Assembly (NCBI GenBank): GCA_019677205.1
Contig: JAAMXY010004238.1
Span: 42,211 to 106,210, forward strand
Length of the DNA: 64,000 nt
Source of the DNA: Pinguiococcus pyrenoidosus
Taxonomy: Eukaryota > Sar > Pinguiophyceae > Pinguiochrysidales > Pinguiochrysidaceae
Direction: 5' to 3'
Shown: piece after piece, positions 11,489 through 22,147 of the stretch
How positions within the stretch are numbered: position 1 is the first letter of the stretch
How the letters are laid out: the number at the start of each line of letters is the position of its first letter
Translations under genes and position numbers: made by a program
The notes under the pieces: generated by a model
What the model saw: only the letters and a program-made list of their open reading frames with translations
Databases searched by the model: none
Told to the model about the DNA's origin: nothing

Positions 11489-12376
11489 TCACTGCTCCCT
11501 TCGCCGTCGCTCCTCGTCCCGCTTGGCCCGTCGCGTTGCCAGCTTCCTCTTCCTCTCCGCCTCCTCATCTCGCCGACGCTGCATTTCCGTCGCGTAAGCG
11601 TCTGCCAGCTGCTGCCGAGAAACCGCCGCCTCCCTCTCGCGCTGCAGGCGCTCCTCCCGCAGCCGCAGGGACTCCCGCCTCCTCATCTCCCGAACCTCTT
11701 GCTGCCGCGCCTTGCGCTGCGCCTCGTCTTCCGCCGCCAACCGCTTCCGGCGCTCGTAAGCAGCCGCCATCTGCTGTGCCTCTTGCTGCTTCTCCAGAGC
11801 TTTCTGCTGCCTCCGGTGCGCAATCTCCTCCTTGCGCCTGCGGATGGCCTGGCGGCGTTCTTCCACCTCTCGCGCCTGGGCCTCCGCCGCAAGTCGGCGA
11901 ATCTCTGCCTCTCTCGCGCGCTCCGTCAGGGCAAAGGCCTCCTGCTTGTTCCGCTCATCCTGCTTGACGCGTCGCAGGAACTCTATCTGGCTAGCTGCTA
12001 GGTCCGCGCGCTCCTTCTTCTTCATGGCTCGGGTGGGCGTGAGCGGTGCCTCCGAGCTTGTCGTCGCCTCGGGGACCGACGTGCCTGCCCGCGCCTCTGC
12101 AGCCTTCCTCGCCTTCATCTGCCGCATGAAGTCCAACTGGCTTGCGGCTTCTTCCCGCTTCTCCTGAAGTCGCCGGCGTCGCGCATCCGCGTCGGAGGCC
12201 CTCTGCTGCTCGCGGAGCTCCCGGGCGTGCTGGAGCGGATCGTCCGTAGCTGCCTCCAGCTTCTTGGCAGCCCGCTGAAAGTCCAGGGACGAGCGCAGCG
12301 CATCGCGGCGCTCCTCTGCGCGGTCCACATTCGTCGGAGACAGCGGCGTCGCCGGGCTGAGGACGAAGTCGGCCAT
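11489..12376 (-). CDS. Highly charged coiled-coil protein of unknown function
   Basis: One exon encodes 295 residues beginning MADFVLSPATPLSPTNVDRA. From about residue 20 to the end it is almost continuous Arg/Glu/Ala/Gln helix with heptad character, for example EEIAHRRQQKALEKQQEAQ and REMRRRESLRLREERLQ. Two near-repeats of the type ASQLDFMRQMKARK and ASQIEFLRRVKQDE occur near residues 80 and 130, suggesting a duplicated binding element. There is no signal peptide or membrane segment. Such proteins are common in flagellar and basal-body structures, but nothing specific identifies this one. It ends convergently with the glutamate-cysteine ligase gene, about 220 bp away. Antisense frames are also open because of the composition, but only this strand has an ATG, a stop and consistent coiled-coil periodicity. 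Confidence 0.72.
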   Translation of the reverse strand: MADFVLSPATPLSPTNVDRAEERRDALRSSLDFQRAAKKLEAATDDPLQHARELREQQRASDADARRRRLQEKREEAASQLDFMRQMKARKAAEARAGTSVPEATTSSEAPLTPTRAMKKKERADLAASQIEFLRRVKQDERNKQEAFALTERAREAEIRRLAAEAQAREVEERRQAIRRRKEEIAHRRQQKALEKQQEAQQMAAAYERRKRLAAEDEAQRKARQQEVREMRRRESLRLREERLQREREAAVSRQQLADAYATEMQRRRDEEAERKRKLATRRAKRDEERRRREQ

Positions 12377-13726
12377 GTCTTTGCTTCCCTTCGTTGTTCT
12401 CTTGTCTCCTCCGCCTCAACTACGGCTGCTTCGGCCTGGACTTCTTCGCTCTGGAGATACGGTCCAACGCTCCCGCAGAGGAAAGACGCGGAGATGGATT
12501 CAAGGGACGAAGACGGGCAGCCACGCTCTCGACGCCGCGCAGAAGCGCAAGTTGCGGGCAACGAATTTCTGGTCGTTGAATTTCAACGAATTTGGTTGAA
12601 GCTGGGACAGATGGAATGGAGGTCAGCTGAGGAAATGGCGAAGAACAACAAGCAAGAAGAAGACGAAGAAGAGGAGCGCGGCGAAAGACTGAGGACGGTG
12701 ACGGGTGTTTCGGGTGGCGTTGGAGGCCCCAAGCCAATAGTGGTCTGGGTGTTTGGGTGCTTCACACAAGCACCCAAAGATGTTTGCTTGCATGGATGGA
12801 TGGTCTGTTGGAGGGGCTGGGCTGGCCGCTGGGCAAGCAAGATGCATCATGCATTCGCGTGCCGCTTGGCTGCCTCGCTCGAGGTCAGGCAGGAACTCCT
12901 CGTTTCTTGCTGCCTTGGTGGCTGCTTGCTTGCCAAAAAAAAACTGTGCTAGTACGACGCTGCTGCGACAAATCACTCACGCCGCTCCCGGACCAGCAAG
13001 CAAGCAAAAACCAGCCAGCCAAACTAGCTAGCTAGCGCGCGGCGCTATAAACAGCAAGGCAGCGCCTCGCTCGCTCAGCCAAGAGCGCCGCGCGCCTCCG
13101 CCCGTCTCTTGACGTCGATGCACGAGGCAGCGAGAGAGCGCGGGCACGCGAAAGAGAGGGATTAGCGACCGCGCACGAGTCGAAGCGCGAAGCAAGCGGC
13201 TTCACAGAAACGACGGTGTTTGGAGCGGCCGGTTCGACCATGTGACCCATCCGCGCGGAGCGCCAATCGGCTTCGGCTGCGGTTCATCGCGTCAATTGTT
13301 CAAGCGTTGCAGCGCGGCGCGCGTCGCCAGCTGCAGCCAATCACAGCAACCACGTGCGGTTCAACCTGTAAGAATCAAAACAAGGAAAGTTGGTGAGACG
13401 CGCCCAACGGCCCTGTCCCACAGCGGGACAAGGCGCTGAAGCGACCAAGTTTGGATTTTCTTCCTCGCGAAAGAACGAAGCGACTCGGCGCCGCTGGGCC
13501 TGAGCCACGCCTTAGCAACGCGTGACTTGCGCCTCTCTGCCGCGCGAGCGGTGCGTAGGAACGCACCCGTCAGGCGTCCCGTCACAGGCGCCGCAGAGCG
13601 AGCGACACGGTGCGCCGAAGAAGAGACGCCTCGGGTTCGCCCGCAAAGCTGGACCTCCCGAGAACATCGCGATCCGGCGCCGGACGCCTCGCGGGCGCGC
13701 AGCCGCCGCTGGCGTCCCGCAAGCCC
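12377..13726. other. Divergent intergenic region, low-complexity, no supported gene
   Basis: About 1.35 kb between the coiled-coil gene and the Myb-like gene. It holds GCAAGCAAGC-type short repeats around 12900-13040, a CTAGCTAGCTAG run and a CTATAAAC TATA-like site near 13045, and CCAAT boxes near 13263 and 13336. No coding frame stands out from composition. Confidence 0.5.
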
Positions 13727-15248
13727 ATGCAGCGGAGCGCAGAGGAGCCCGCGGAGAGCGCAGCGGCCGGGGCGCCAGACCCGGACCCCGTAGAAGACCT
13801 CCAAGGGCCGGAAGCTTCCTCTCGCGCGCCGGACACCGGAATTGACGCGCAGGACGCGCCGGATGCTCCGGATTCCGGAGGCTCCGAGTCGCCGCCGAAG
13901 GTGAGCCTTGCCCACGAGCTGGAAGACGGCGCGTTTTCTGATGGAGTTTCGCTCAGAAGAAGCTGCGGAGAGGCAAATGGACACCGGAGGAAGAGGCCTA
14001 CGTCGAGCGTATCATCCACGACTTCAACGCCGGGCTGCTGGACGTGCCCGCCGGCACGACGCTGAGGACGTACCTGAGCCAGAAGCTCAATTGCGATCCC
14101 ATGAGGATCACCAAGAAGGTAGCGCATTGGCGGGCGGCGACGCCCGGTAGCCCGCAAGCTCAAGCATCAACTCACGGATTCGGCCGTCCCTCCGTAGTTC
14201 ACGGGCGCCAGCTGCATTGGGAAGCGCGTGTTTCATCCGCGAGGGGACCGCAGCGGAGCAGGTGCATCGGAGCTGGACAGGGCCAAGGAGGAGCTAGCCA
14301 CGTAAGAAGCCGCCTCGCCTCGCCTCGCCTCGTCTGTCCCTCGCCTGCGGCAGCGTCTCCTCATCGAATGCGAATCCTCCGTACACTGCCGCGAAGGTTG
14401 GAGGCGAGATGGCGGAAACGGCTTTCCGAATTGGAAAACGACACCACGGGCAAGTCGGTGGTCAAGGGAAGGCGGGCGAGTAGAAACACCGGGCAGCAAA
14501 GCGCGGAGTCAGAGAGCGTCGTGGTCCCGAACGCGCGAAAAGGTACTGCCGCCTATACGTGCGCACGGGACTGCCAATCCGCGCCACGCTAATGAGCACC
14601 TTTCGTTCTCCTCGTTCGGTACATCTAGTTGACAATTGGCAGACGCTCATTCTGAATTGGCTCCACCGCGCGGAAAGGGCCTTGCAGGATGACGCGGTCC
14701 AACTCGCGGACCTGGACAGTCTCACGGATGAAGGCAATCGTCTCAAGGTGCGCCCCCGGGGACACGGCAGATATTCGGCGGATGTCGTAGAGGTAGGAGA
14801 GTGCTCTTAGATATCGGTAGGGACTCAAGAGACGTCGGTGTTCACCTCGACACGCTGTCGCCTTCTCTGCAGGACGATCGATTCGATCAACCGTCTTCTT
14901 CCACTTCGGAAGACCACGATGTGTCAGGTAAGCCTTGCTGGCGAGCTGGTCCACTACCTCTACCCCTGCCTCTACCCTTGCCTCTACCCCTGCCTCTACC
15001 CCTGCCTCTACCCCTGCCTCTACCCCTGCCTCTGCCTCTGCCTCTGCACTCTTTCCGGAAAGAAATCTGACGCCTCCCGTCTGGAAGCAGGAGTGCGGCA
15101 AGGATCCATCTATGAAAGGCTGCCCGCAGGCGATGACGTGTATGCCGGCGGCGGTCGTCTGAGCAGCAGAGCCGACAGCGTTGAAATCGGAAAGGCAAGC
15201 GAAGTGGATGCTGGCGCGGCCTTATTTAATCTTCGGAAGAAGGCGTGA
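13727..15248 (+). CDS. Myb/SANT-like protein of an uncharacterised protist family
   Basis: Seven exons were reconstructed: 13727-13900, 13957-14118, 14198-14301, 14397-14542, 14629-14747, 14873-14927 and 15091-15248, giving 305 residues with all phases consistent. After an acidic, Pro/Ala-rich head comes the conserved core: LRRGKWTPEEEAYVERIIHD resembles the first helix of a Myb/SANT repeat, then GTTLRTYLSQKLNCDPMRIT and FTGASCIGKRVFHPRGD. I recall this RGKWT...NCDPMRI...CIGK block from many diatom, oomycete and other chromist predicted proteins without a known function. A short coiled coil follows (ELDRAKEELATLEARWRKR) and a polar tail ends NLRKKA. Exons 1-3 are well supported by the family block; exons 4-7 rest on splice signals and phase, and the gene could instead stop at 14305. 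Intron 6 contains a 12-bp minisatellite. A nuclear DNA-associated role is a guess from the Myb-like helix. Confidence 0.68.
14957..15047 (+). repeat. 12-bp minisatellite inside an intron
   Basis: Six to seven tandem copies of CTCTACCCCTGC (one copy with CTTGC) end in three short CTCTGC units. The array lies inside the 163-nt intron 14928-15090 of the Myb-like gene, so on the sense strand it forms a long pyrimidine-rich tract upstream of the CTGAC branch-like site and the AAGCAG acceptor. Confidence 0.9.
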
Positions 15249-16008
15249 AGAGATTGTGGTCACCGAGGAAGTACGCCTGGCTCGCGTTGGAGAGGATTGC
15301 AGTTGAAGCCGCGCCCCCCCTTCCCCTTCCCGCGCCCCCGTAGACGTACCGGCAAGGCAAGGGAGATATGTGAGGTCACGTGTTGCGTTTCCAGCAAGTG
15401 AATTTTTAGCACAGCTCCGACAGGATCGGATTGCGCAAATTTAGGCTCTTCCAGTGACAGGACTGCTGCGTATTTGTCAGTAGTATAGATACCCCTGAGT
15501 TCCCCAGCGTGGGTTGATGCGCCATCCAACTTGGATTGGTCGAGCGAAGCGTGCTTGGGCGAGAGGCAATCAGCATGGCTCGTCGCAAACGACGGTGTTA
15601 TTGAAGACACAGAAGAAACTTGTTCCCGCCATGATCGTCTTTCTTTGGACTATGATGGCCGGGGCACCAGCAGCAAAAGTGGTCTCACCGACGAAGCTCT
15701 TCACGGGGTGATCCAACGCTTGCCCAAGCATGCGCTCGCCTTGTTGTCAGCACGACCACGCCTCCGCGTCGTTCATTAGTCCTCCGAGGCCGCGGAATTC
15801 AATTGGACAGCCTCCACAGGAAACGATTCGCCCTTGCGCTTTCGTTTCCAGCCACGGTGCCAGGACGGAGACGCCCAAAGCGTGCATTTCGACACCTTGC
15901 CACGTTTCCGCCCTCGGGCGTAGCGCATTCACATGTACAGCATCAAGAAGCCTCCTTGGCTTCGCCTCGCACAAATTGGAAGTGGGACGGGCTCCACGAA
16001 GATGAAGT
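15249..16008. other. Convergent intergenic region, no supported gene
   Basis: Lies between the 3' ends of the Myb-like and 5'-nucleotidase genes. A C-rich run near 15315-15345 and scattered ATTGG motifs are the only notable elements. Confidence 0.45.
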
Positions 16009-18002
16009 CTACTCGACCATCTTGATGCGCCCTTCCACCGCCGGCGCGACGCGGTAGACCCCGTCGATCTTCACCGGGTTGATGGACTTCCGACGCTTCC
16101 GTGCGCTCTCCTGGTTCGGCTTCTCCGCCTTCTCAGCGTCCAACTTCATGTCCTCGACCATCTGCTTCGACTTGCGCCGAATGAAGGAGTCGCGCCCCTG
16201 GCCGCTGTTCAGGTTGTCCACGATGGTGAAGTAGTTCTGCACCAGGTTCGCCAGGAAAGGAATCTGCTCCGGCGTCAAGACCACCGGCGCGTCGCCGAAG
16301 GAGTAGCCGTCCTTGTTGGCGCGGAGGTATTCCTTCGTGCAGCAGCGGTAGGTCCGGCTCGGATCCAGCGGCTGCTTCTTGACGCGAACGCTGTCCTTCA
16401 CGACCCGGTCGCCGGGGTCCTTGGAGGGATCAAACGTGAAGGTGACTTCGGACACCTGCAGGAAGCGCCCCTCGAGGCGAGGCCACTTGGACACCGCGTT
16501 CTCCAGCAGATCGTGGATCTGCTGCGGGGTCAGCTCGACACAGACCATCTCGTCGACCATGGGCAAGAGGTTGAGGAGGTCCCCAACCTTGAACTCCCCC
16601 GCGGGAATGATTTGGTCGGCCCGCAGCGTCCCGGAGTTGATCACGCAGAAGTCGCAGTCGACGGCGGAGGTGACCACGTCGCACAGGAAGTTGCCGACGT
16701 TGCTCTCGTAGTTGCGAATGGTGGCGAAGCGGGCGTCCAGGTCGGTGGCGACGTAGCCCACCGTCTTGTCCATGCGCTTCGTCACCTCCACGGCATACGA
16801 ATCCACGACCTCCTGCGCCCGCGCGTCCACTGGCGCTTGCGAGTTCACCTCCTCGCGATGCCAGGCGACGACGAGGCCGCCGGACTCGACCACCTGGTCT
16901 CCTTCCTGCGGCGTGAGACTACTGCGGTTGTTCTTGAGAACCGCGCGAATCGGCGTGAACTCTCGGAAGTCGGTGCCGCTCTTCACCACCAGCGGCGCCG
17001 ACTTGTCCGCCTGGAACACGACGTAGTCGTGGTCGTGACCGCCGAGGATGAGGTCGATGCCTTCTCCTTCCTGCGCGAGCCTCTCGTCGTTGGGTACTCG
17101 CATGTGTGTGAGGGCGATGACGATCTCGGCGCCGGCCTCGCGGAGCTCAGCGGCGATGCGATTGCCCACGGTGACGAAGTCGAAGTACACCAGGTCCTCC
17201 GGATCCACCATGCCGAGGGTGTCCACCCACTCGCCCTCCACCAGGCCCATGAGGCCGATGCGATAGCCCTCCCACTCGATGAGGATGCGGTCCTTGAAGA
17301 GGTTGTCGGCAGTCTCGTCCAGCAGCTGCACGTTGCTCAGGAGCCAAGGGAAGTTGGTCTTGGAGATGAGCTGCGCCATCTTCTCCACGCCGAAGTCGAA
17401 GTCGTGGTTACCGATGCAGGCCACTTGGATGTCGAACTGGTTGAGCACCGGCGGCATCTGCACTCCCTTCAGCACCGTCGACATGATCGACGGCGCAAAG
17501 GCGTCGCCGCTGAACAGCACCAGCGGCGGCGGGTTCCGGGCCGTGTAGAACCTCCTCATCAAGCCCACCATGCGTGCGGCGCCACCGACCGGCTCTCTCT
17601 TGCCCTCGGTGATGTTGTCTGTCATAGTCCGCACGCGTTAGACTTTGTCTCGGCCGAACGCCCGGGCTCTCTTCCCGAAGTACTTACAGACGTCGTTGAA
17701 GTGGAGGATGAGCAGCTCGGGCCGAGGGTTCATCATGCAGAGGTTCCTCAAATCCCGACGGGCGCTCTCCAGACTCTTGACAAGCGCTTTCTGCAATTCG
17801 GCCTCTTTCCGCTCAGCTTCGTCCAGAGCGGCCGCGACTTTGTCCACGAGCCTACAAGGCGTCCAAGCCGGCGGAATGAGGCGAGAGGAAGCGGCGGAGC
17901 GGCCAAAGTGAGAGATGCAGCGAAGTACCAGCTCTCCACGTCTTCTGGCTGCTCTCGCATCGCCGCCTCGGCGTACGCGGCCAAAAGTGCCTTGGCATCC
18001 AT
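16009..18002 (-). CDS. 5'-nucleotidase / UshA-like metallophosphatase
   Basis: Exons 18002-17929, 17851-17688 and 17618-16009 (introns of 77 and 69 nt) encode about 615 residues. The calcineurin-type N-domain shows LLILHFNDVYNIT (metal motif split by the second intron), SGDAFAPS, IGNHDFDFG, ALTHMR and LGGHDHDY. The C-terminal 5'-nucleotidase domain shows SNVGNFLCDVV, INSGTLRAD and KEYLRANKDGYSFG. These enzymes release nucleosides and phosphate from nucleotides. Before the catalytic domain lies a helical head of about 75 residues (DEAERKEAELQKALVKSLES). No signal peptide is seen with the start at 18002, so an intracellular enzyme is inferred, but the frame stays open upstream and a further 5' exon is possible. 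The catalytic assignment is firm; the exact N-terminus is not. Confidence 0.9.
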
Positions 18003-18502
18003 CTGCTGCACTGCCGAGTCTTGAAGCAGCCAGCTGAGGCCGTCTGGGCAGCTTCGCAACCACTTGTCCTTCTTTTCTTCCTCTGGCGAAGCTGGGCCCC
18101 GGGATCTCAGGGAAACACCCAGCGACACTTCGAAAGGACTGCGGCGAGAAAGGCCGTCGCGTTCGGCCCCCAAGCGGTAAGATTCATGTCGCCGACGTTA
18201 CCGCAATTCCGCCAAGCTGATCCGTCGCAGAGCCCGATCCGGAAGCTCCGCGACTGTGGTACAGCCCCGTGGCCCTGTTCCGGTGGGTCGGGGTCCATCT
18301 GATCCTGTGCTATGCAGGGTGAGAAATGCGAAAAGCGAGGTGCGACATCGAGACGTACCGTATGGTACCTGAGTACCTGGGAAACATGCGGTATTTTAGT
18401 ACAGTACACATAGGGTACTCGGATGCAATGCGCCCGCAGGTTGCAGGTGGGAACGCAGATGCAAAAATCCGCGCGGAAGTCTCGTCTTCCGGCGCTTCTC
18501 AG

Positions 18503-18742
18503 ATGAGCGAGTACGTCGAGGATGCGGCGAATGGCGTGCCAAGCTCCGTGGCGGAGGAGGATGAGCGACTGGAGAACTTCTTGCAGGCGAACACGGCAGC
18601 GAGGGAAAGGTATCGGGCAGAAATCGAGCAGTCTCAAGCGAGACGGGCGGAGCTGAGCTCTCAAGTTGCCAGTGCCTCCGGCGGCACGGTCACCATGGAG
18701 CAGCTAGTTGATGAGCACCAAAATGAGGAGGAGAGCAACTAG
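18503..18742 (+). CDS. Small acidic coiled-coil protein, unknown function
   Basis: A 79-residue frame begins MSEYVEDAANGVPSS and ends EHQNEEESN. The middle is a helix rich in Glu, Arg and Ala (RERYRAEIEQSQARRAELS). An in-frame ATG at 18326 would add 59 residues of unremarkable sequence. It sits between the 5'-nucleotidase start and the 3' end of the acylase gene, in the position where the alternating gene pattern predicts a plus-strand gene. No family is recognised. The call depends on composition and position only. Confidence 0.42.
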   Translation: MSEYVEDAANGVPSSVAEEDERLENFLQANTAARERYRAEIEQSQARRAELSSQVASASGGTVTMEQLVDEHQNEEESN

Positions 18743-18911
18743 CAAGGAAGCCTGTTTCGCCCGAGAAGAGGTCGAAATACGAAAGGAAGAAACTCCAACT
18801 GGATTGACAGCAGCTTGTCTCTGGCGACCGCAGCGTACTGTGGCACGACTCTTTCCCGTGCCACTCCAAACTACACACTGCTGGGAGCTGCGGCATCTTG
18901 CTGGCATCGAA

Positions 18912-21900
18912 TCACATGCCGTCGCCATGATCGTGCTCATCCTCCTCGTCGCTGAGGAAGAAACTCGGGCGGAAGATGAACGAAAGGATGATTTCCAAGT
19001 TCTGCAGCACGAGGAAGGCCACGGCGAGCATGAGAACTTGTCGGACGACTCTGAACAGGCGCCCACTCAGGCTTTGCTTGGCCGGCCGCAGATGCATGAC
19101 GTGCTTCGTGGCCGCGACCACGGCGTTGCGACTCCACGCCATGGCCTTGGTCTTGTTGCTCTTGAAGAGCTCCAGCTGATCCAAGTAGTGCTCTGACTGG
19201 TAATTGCCCGACTGGCCAGTGGGGATGAGCGAGCGGCAGCTGTCCCAGTCTCCGCAATCGAAGAGGAAGCGTGCTGACGCGAAGGCGCCGACTGCGGCAT
19301 ATGGTTCGTCTCCCGCTTCAAACGGCTCGAACACAACTCCAACTTGGTTCGGCGATTCGCTCGAGCCACCAATCTCGAACGGAGGAGCTGCGGAAGCAAT
19401 CATCAGTGCCAAGTGGTACAAGCAGAAGGCTGACATCTACAAAATCTATCAAATCTACCAAATCTACCAAATCCGCAAAATCCGCAAAATCCGCAAAATC
19501 CGCAAAATCTGCAAAATCTGCAAAATCTGCAAAATCTGCAAAATCCACCGAATCCACCAAAGCAAACCCCGTAAAACCCGTAAAACCCGAAACGCTTACC
19601 ATCAAGGAAGGTTCCGCGAGAGGCGCCAAGCTTGGAATTGAAGGCGTGGACGAAGCAGGCGTGGTGGACCTCTCCATAGCGCCATGCCGCGGGATTCGCT
19701 CCGCAGGCCGCCGTCATGATGTCTGCCACCTCGACGTAGGCGTCCAGAAGCAGCTGCTCGACTCCGCCAGCCATCCGTAGCCACCACGACTTGTTGCCGC
19801 GCTGCAGGATTCGCAGCACGTTCAGAAAGTTCTGCTTCAAGTAGTTGATCATCCGGAGCTTCTTGAAAAATCCAGCGCCATAGAGCAGCGCCTGGCTATC
19901 CTCTGACAGCGTCATGTCACTGGTCTGAAGGCCCGCACGCAGCAATCGTCTGCGCAAAGATATCTTCATGCCGGTGAAGATCGCGGCACCCGCGCTGGCC
20001 TCATGCATGACTCCATCGAACTGAACCAGAGCCTCATACAGCTTCAGAACGACGTCTCTCTTACTCGCCGCCACGGAATCTATCTTGGGCGGTCCCTGAG
20101 CCTTGAAAAACTTGACATACTCCTCGGCAAGGATGTCGCGAAACGATAAATTCGGCAGGATCAGCTCCGAGATGGAGATCGTGCCGTCCTTCGACAGCAA
20201 CTCGTTTAGCTGCTCGTGGATAGCCTGCTTGCGGAAGCCGGGGACGAAGAGCTGGCCCAGATAGTGCGGGTAGTCGCGATAGTCAACAATGTCCGAGTTG
20301 GCGCTGACCAGGAACGAATGGCCCTGCGCGTCGACCGGATTCAGCACCGCGGGCATCGACTGGACGTCGACAAGGCCCTTCCAGTCATGCTCTCCGCTTC
20401 GTCCGTCCAGAATGTACATCTCATCTCCGCGCCGTCCCGGCCGAGCGGGCACGCGCCCGGCAAGCGCGTATCCGCAGTTGCCTCGCGAATCCGCGTAGCC
20501 CACGTTCAGCCCGATGCATTCTAGACCCCGAACTGCAGCCTTGAACTCTTCAAAATTCGAGCAGGTGTTGAGCCGCAGCGCGCTTTGCACCAGCGCAAGC
20601 CGCGGGAGCCGGGTCGCGCTGCAGAAAGCAAGGGCGAAGCCTTCGGTCTGCGTCGCGCCGAGGATGGACCGAACCATGGGCTCGCTGTTGGCCAAGTCCT
20701 TCATTTCGGCGACATCACCCTGCTGGTCCGTGACTCCGCTGATAATCACACCGTGGCATGTGCTGAAGACATTCAGCTCTCTCGCTTTGGGCTCCCCCTT
20801 CACCCGTATTTTCTCACATCGGCGAAGCGCCTCCTTCGCCACGCCGCGGTGCTCGTATGTGCAGCCACGCGCGCTCATGCTCGTAATCTTCTCAAGGAAC
20901 ACGTCCTCCATGTCCACGTAGCTCAGCGTCACACCCCAGGCAGCATCGTCATTGTGTCCAATCATGACGATCGGAAGACCGGGGATGGAGACGCCGGCGC
21001 AGTTCAGCGCCGGATCGGCGCCGTCTCGCGATTTCGCCGTCATGTGGATTTCGTACCATACATGCGGCAGATCCACATTCAGGTGGGGATCACTCGCCAG
21101 CAGCGCGCCCCCCGACCCACTGGCATTGTGCTTGCCATGGATGGTGTACCAGTTGGAGCCATTCGATCTCCTCTCCGGTCCTCCGGGTCCCATCCCGAAA
21201 GTCTCGGAAACAAAGCGGACGACGTCCTCCGAAGCGTCCTTGGCCTCTCCGCTCAGCGGGAGGGAGCCCCCGAACAGCTCCAGCGGAACTTGGGGCGTCG
21301 AAGGCGGTACTGTACAGTGCCCCGTGACGTCTGTGTCGTGGACGCCCGTGCTGGGTTGGCACCACTCCGCCGCAGCCATGTCGCCCACCGCCTGGCGGAG
21401 CCACTGCCGGATCACAGGCCCCTGCCACCCGAATGACATGGTGAAGGACATGAGCCGCGCAATGGCCAAGGAATCGAGGATGGACCAGGGCTCCCTTGAT
21501 ATTCTCAAAATCCGGAACTCGGCAGGGAGGGCCTTCAAGCTCGCCGCCCCCGCGTTGACGCCCTTGGCGTAGGCTTCTAGGAAGCCGAGCGCCGCGCGAG
21601 AGTCCTCCTCCCGACCTGCAGCGTTGCGGAGCTCTTCCAAGTCCTCCGCCGCGAGGGTGGCCCAGCCAACTTTCCGACAGAAGACATCGACGGGAAAGGC
21701 CGGCGCGCCAAGGACCTCGCTCAGGCGGCCGCCAGCCATGCGCTTCAGCGTCTCCATGTGCCACAGGCGATCCTGTCGTTTCAGAGCGGGCCGTCAGCAT
21801 TGTTGCACTTTGCCGAAAGACAGCTTGAGGCAATACTGCCGTCCACAGACAAGAAGGGCCGAAGCCTGCGAACCTGGGCATGGCAGTATCCAACCCCGAA

Positions 21901-22147
21901 GCCGACGTCGGCAAGGTTCTCGCCGGCAATGTGAGGCACGCCATAGGTATCTCGTCGGACCTTTGGAACCACCCCTTTGTTATAAAAGGGCGAACCGATA
22001 GGATGCCAAGGAAAACCAGAGGTTGAATACCTCCACGTCGGCGTGAACACCGTCCACTTCAACGTCCGCATCCAGGTCTGGAAGAGAGTGATGCGCCCAG
22101 GAGGGCACTACGAAGCTGCGGAGCAGCAGCTTGAGCGCGCTCTCCAT
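18912..22147 (-). CDS. Penicillin-acylase-like N-terminal nucleophile hydrolase with C-terminal membrane anchor
   Basis: Exons 22147-22051, 21974-21874, 21772-19600 and 19387-18912 encode about 948 residues. The penicillin amidase family (Ntn hydrolases) cleaves amide bonds of acylated compounds, including acyl-homoserine lactones in some bacteria. Family marks are DVEVDGVVPKVRRDTYGVPHI split by an intron, GYCHAQDRLWHMETLKRMAGG, the likely autoprocessing/nucleophile site NGSNWYTIHGKHNASG (the Ser of GSNW), LASDPHLNVDLPHVWYEIH, IGHNDDAAWGVT and, in the last exon, WDSCRSLIPTGQSG. After the catalytic part comes a hydrophobic span (VLMLAVAFLVLQNLEIILSF) and a short acidic tail, so the enzyme is probably membrane-anchored. 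The start is uncertain: the frame is open to about 22470 without an earlier ATG, and this part reads like a presequence. The third intron holds a 9-bp repeat array. Confidence 0.9.
19437..19590 (-). repeat. 9-bp tandem repeat array within an acylase intron
   Basis: On the plus strand the unit varies between CAAAATCTG, CAAAATCCG and CAAATCTAC, with about 15 copies. The array occupies most of the 212-nt intron 19599-19388. On the transcribed strand several copies read TTTTGCAGA, a pyrimidine tract followed by an AG that looks like a 3' splice site repeated at 9-nt spacing. Confidence 0.92.

Noticed and set aside
14957-15047. CRISPR-like array
   Set aside because: Units are 12 bp, directly adjacent and without spacers; this is a minisatellite within an intron.
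16513-18024. A 503-codon plus-strand open frame
   Set aside because: Antisense to the 5'-nucleotidase; its composition (His, Val, Asp-rich) mirrors the complement of the real gene and no motif is present.
19437-19590. Coding Phe/Gly/Cys-rich repeat at the acylase C-terminus
   Set aside because: Reading through the repeat removes the family's conserved C-terminal block (LIPTGQSG), which returns in frame when the repeat is spliced out.
18912-22147. Bacterial contamination or very recent transfer for the acylase gene
   Set aside because: Three spliceosomal introns interrupt conserved motifs, and the base composition matches the neighbours.
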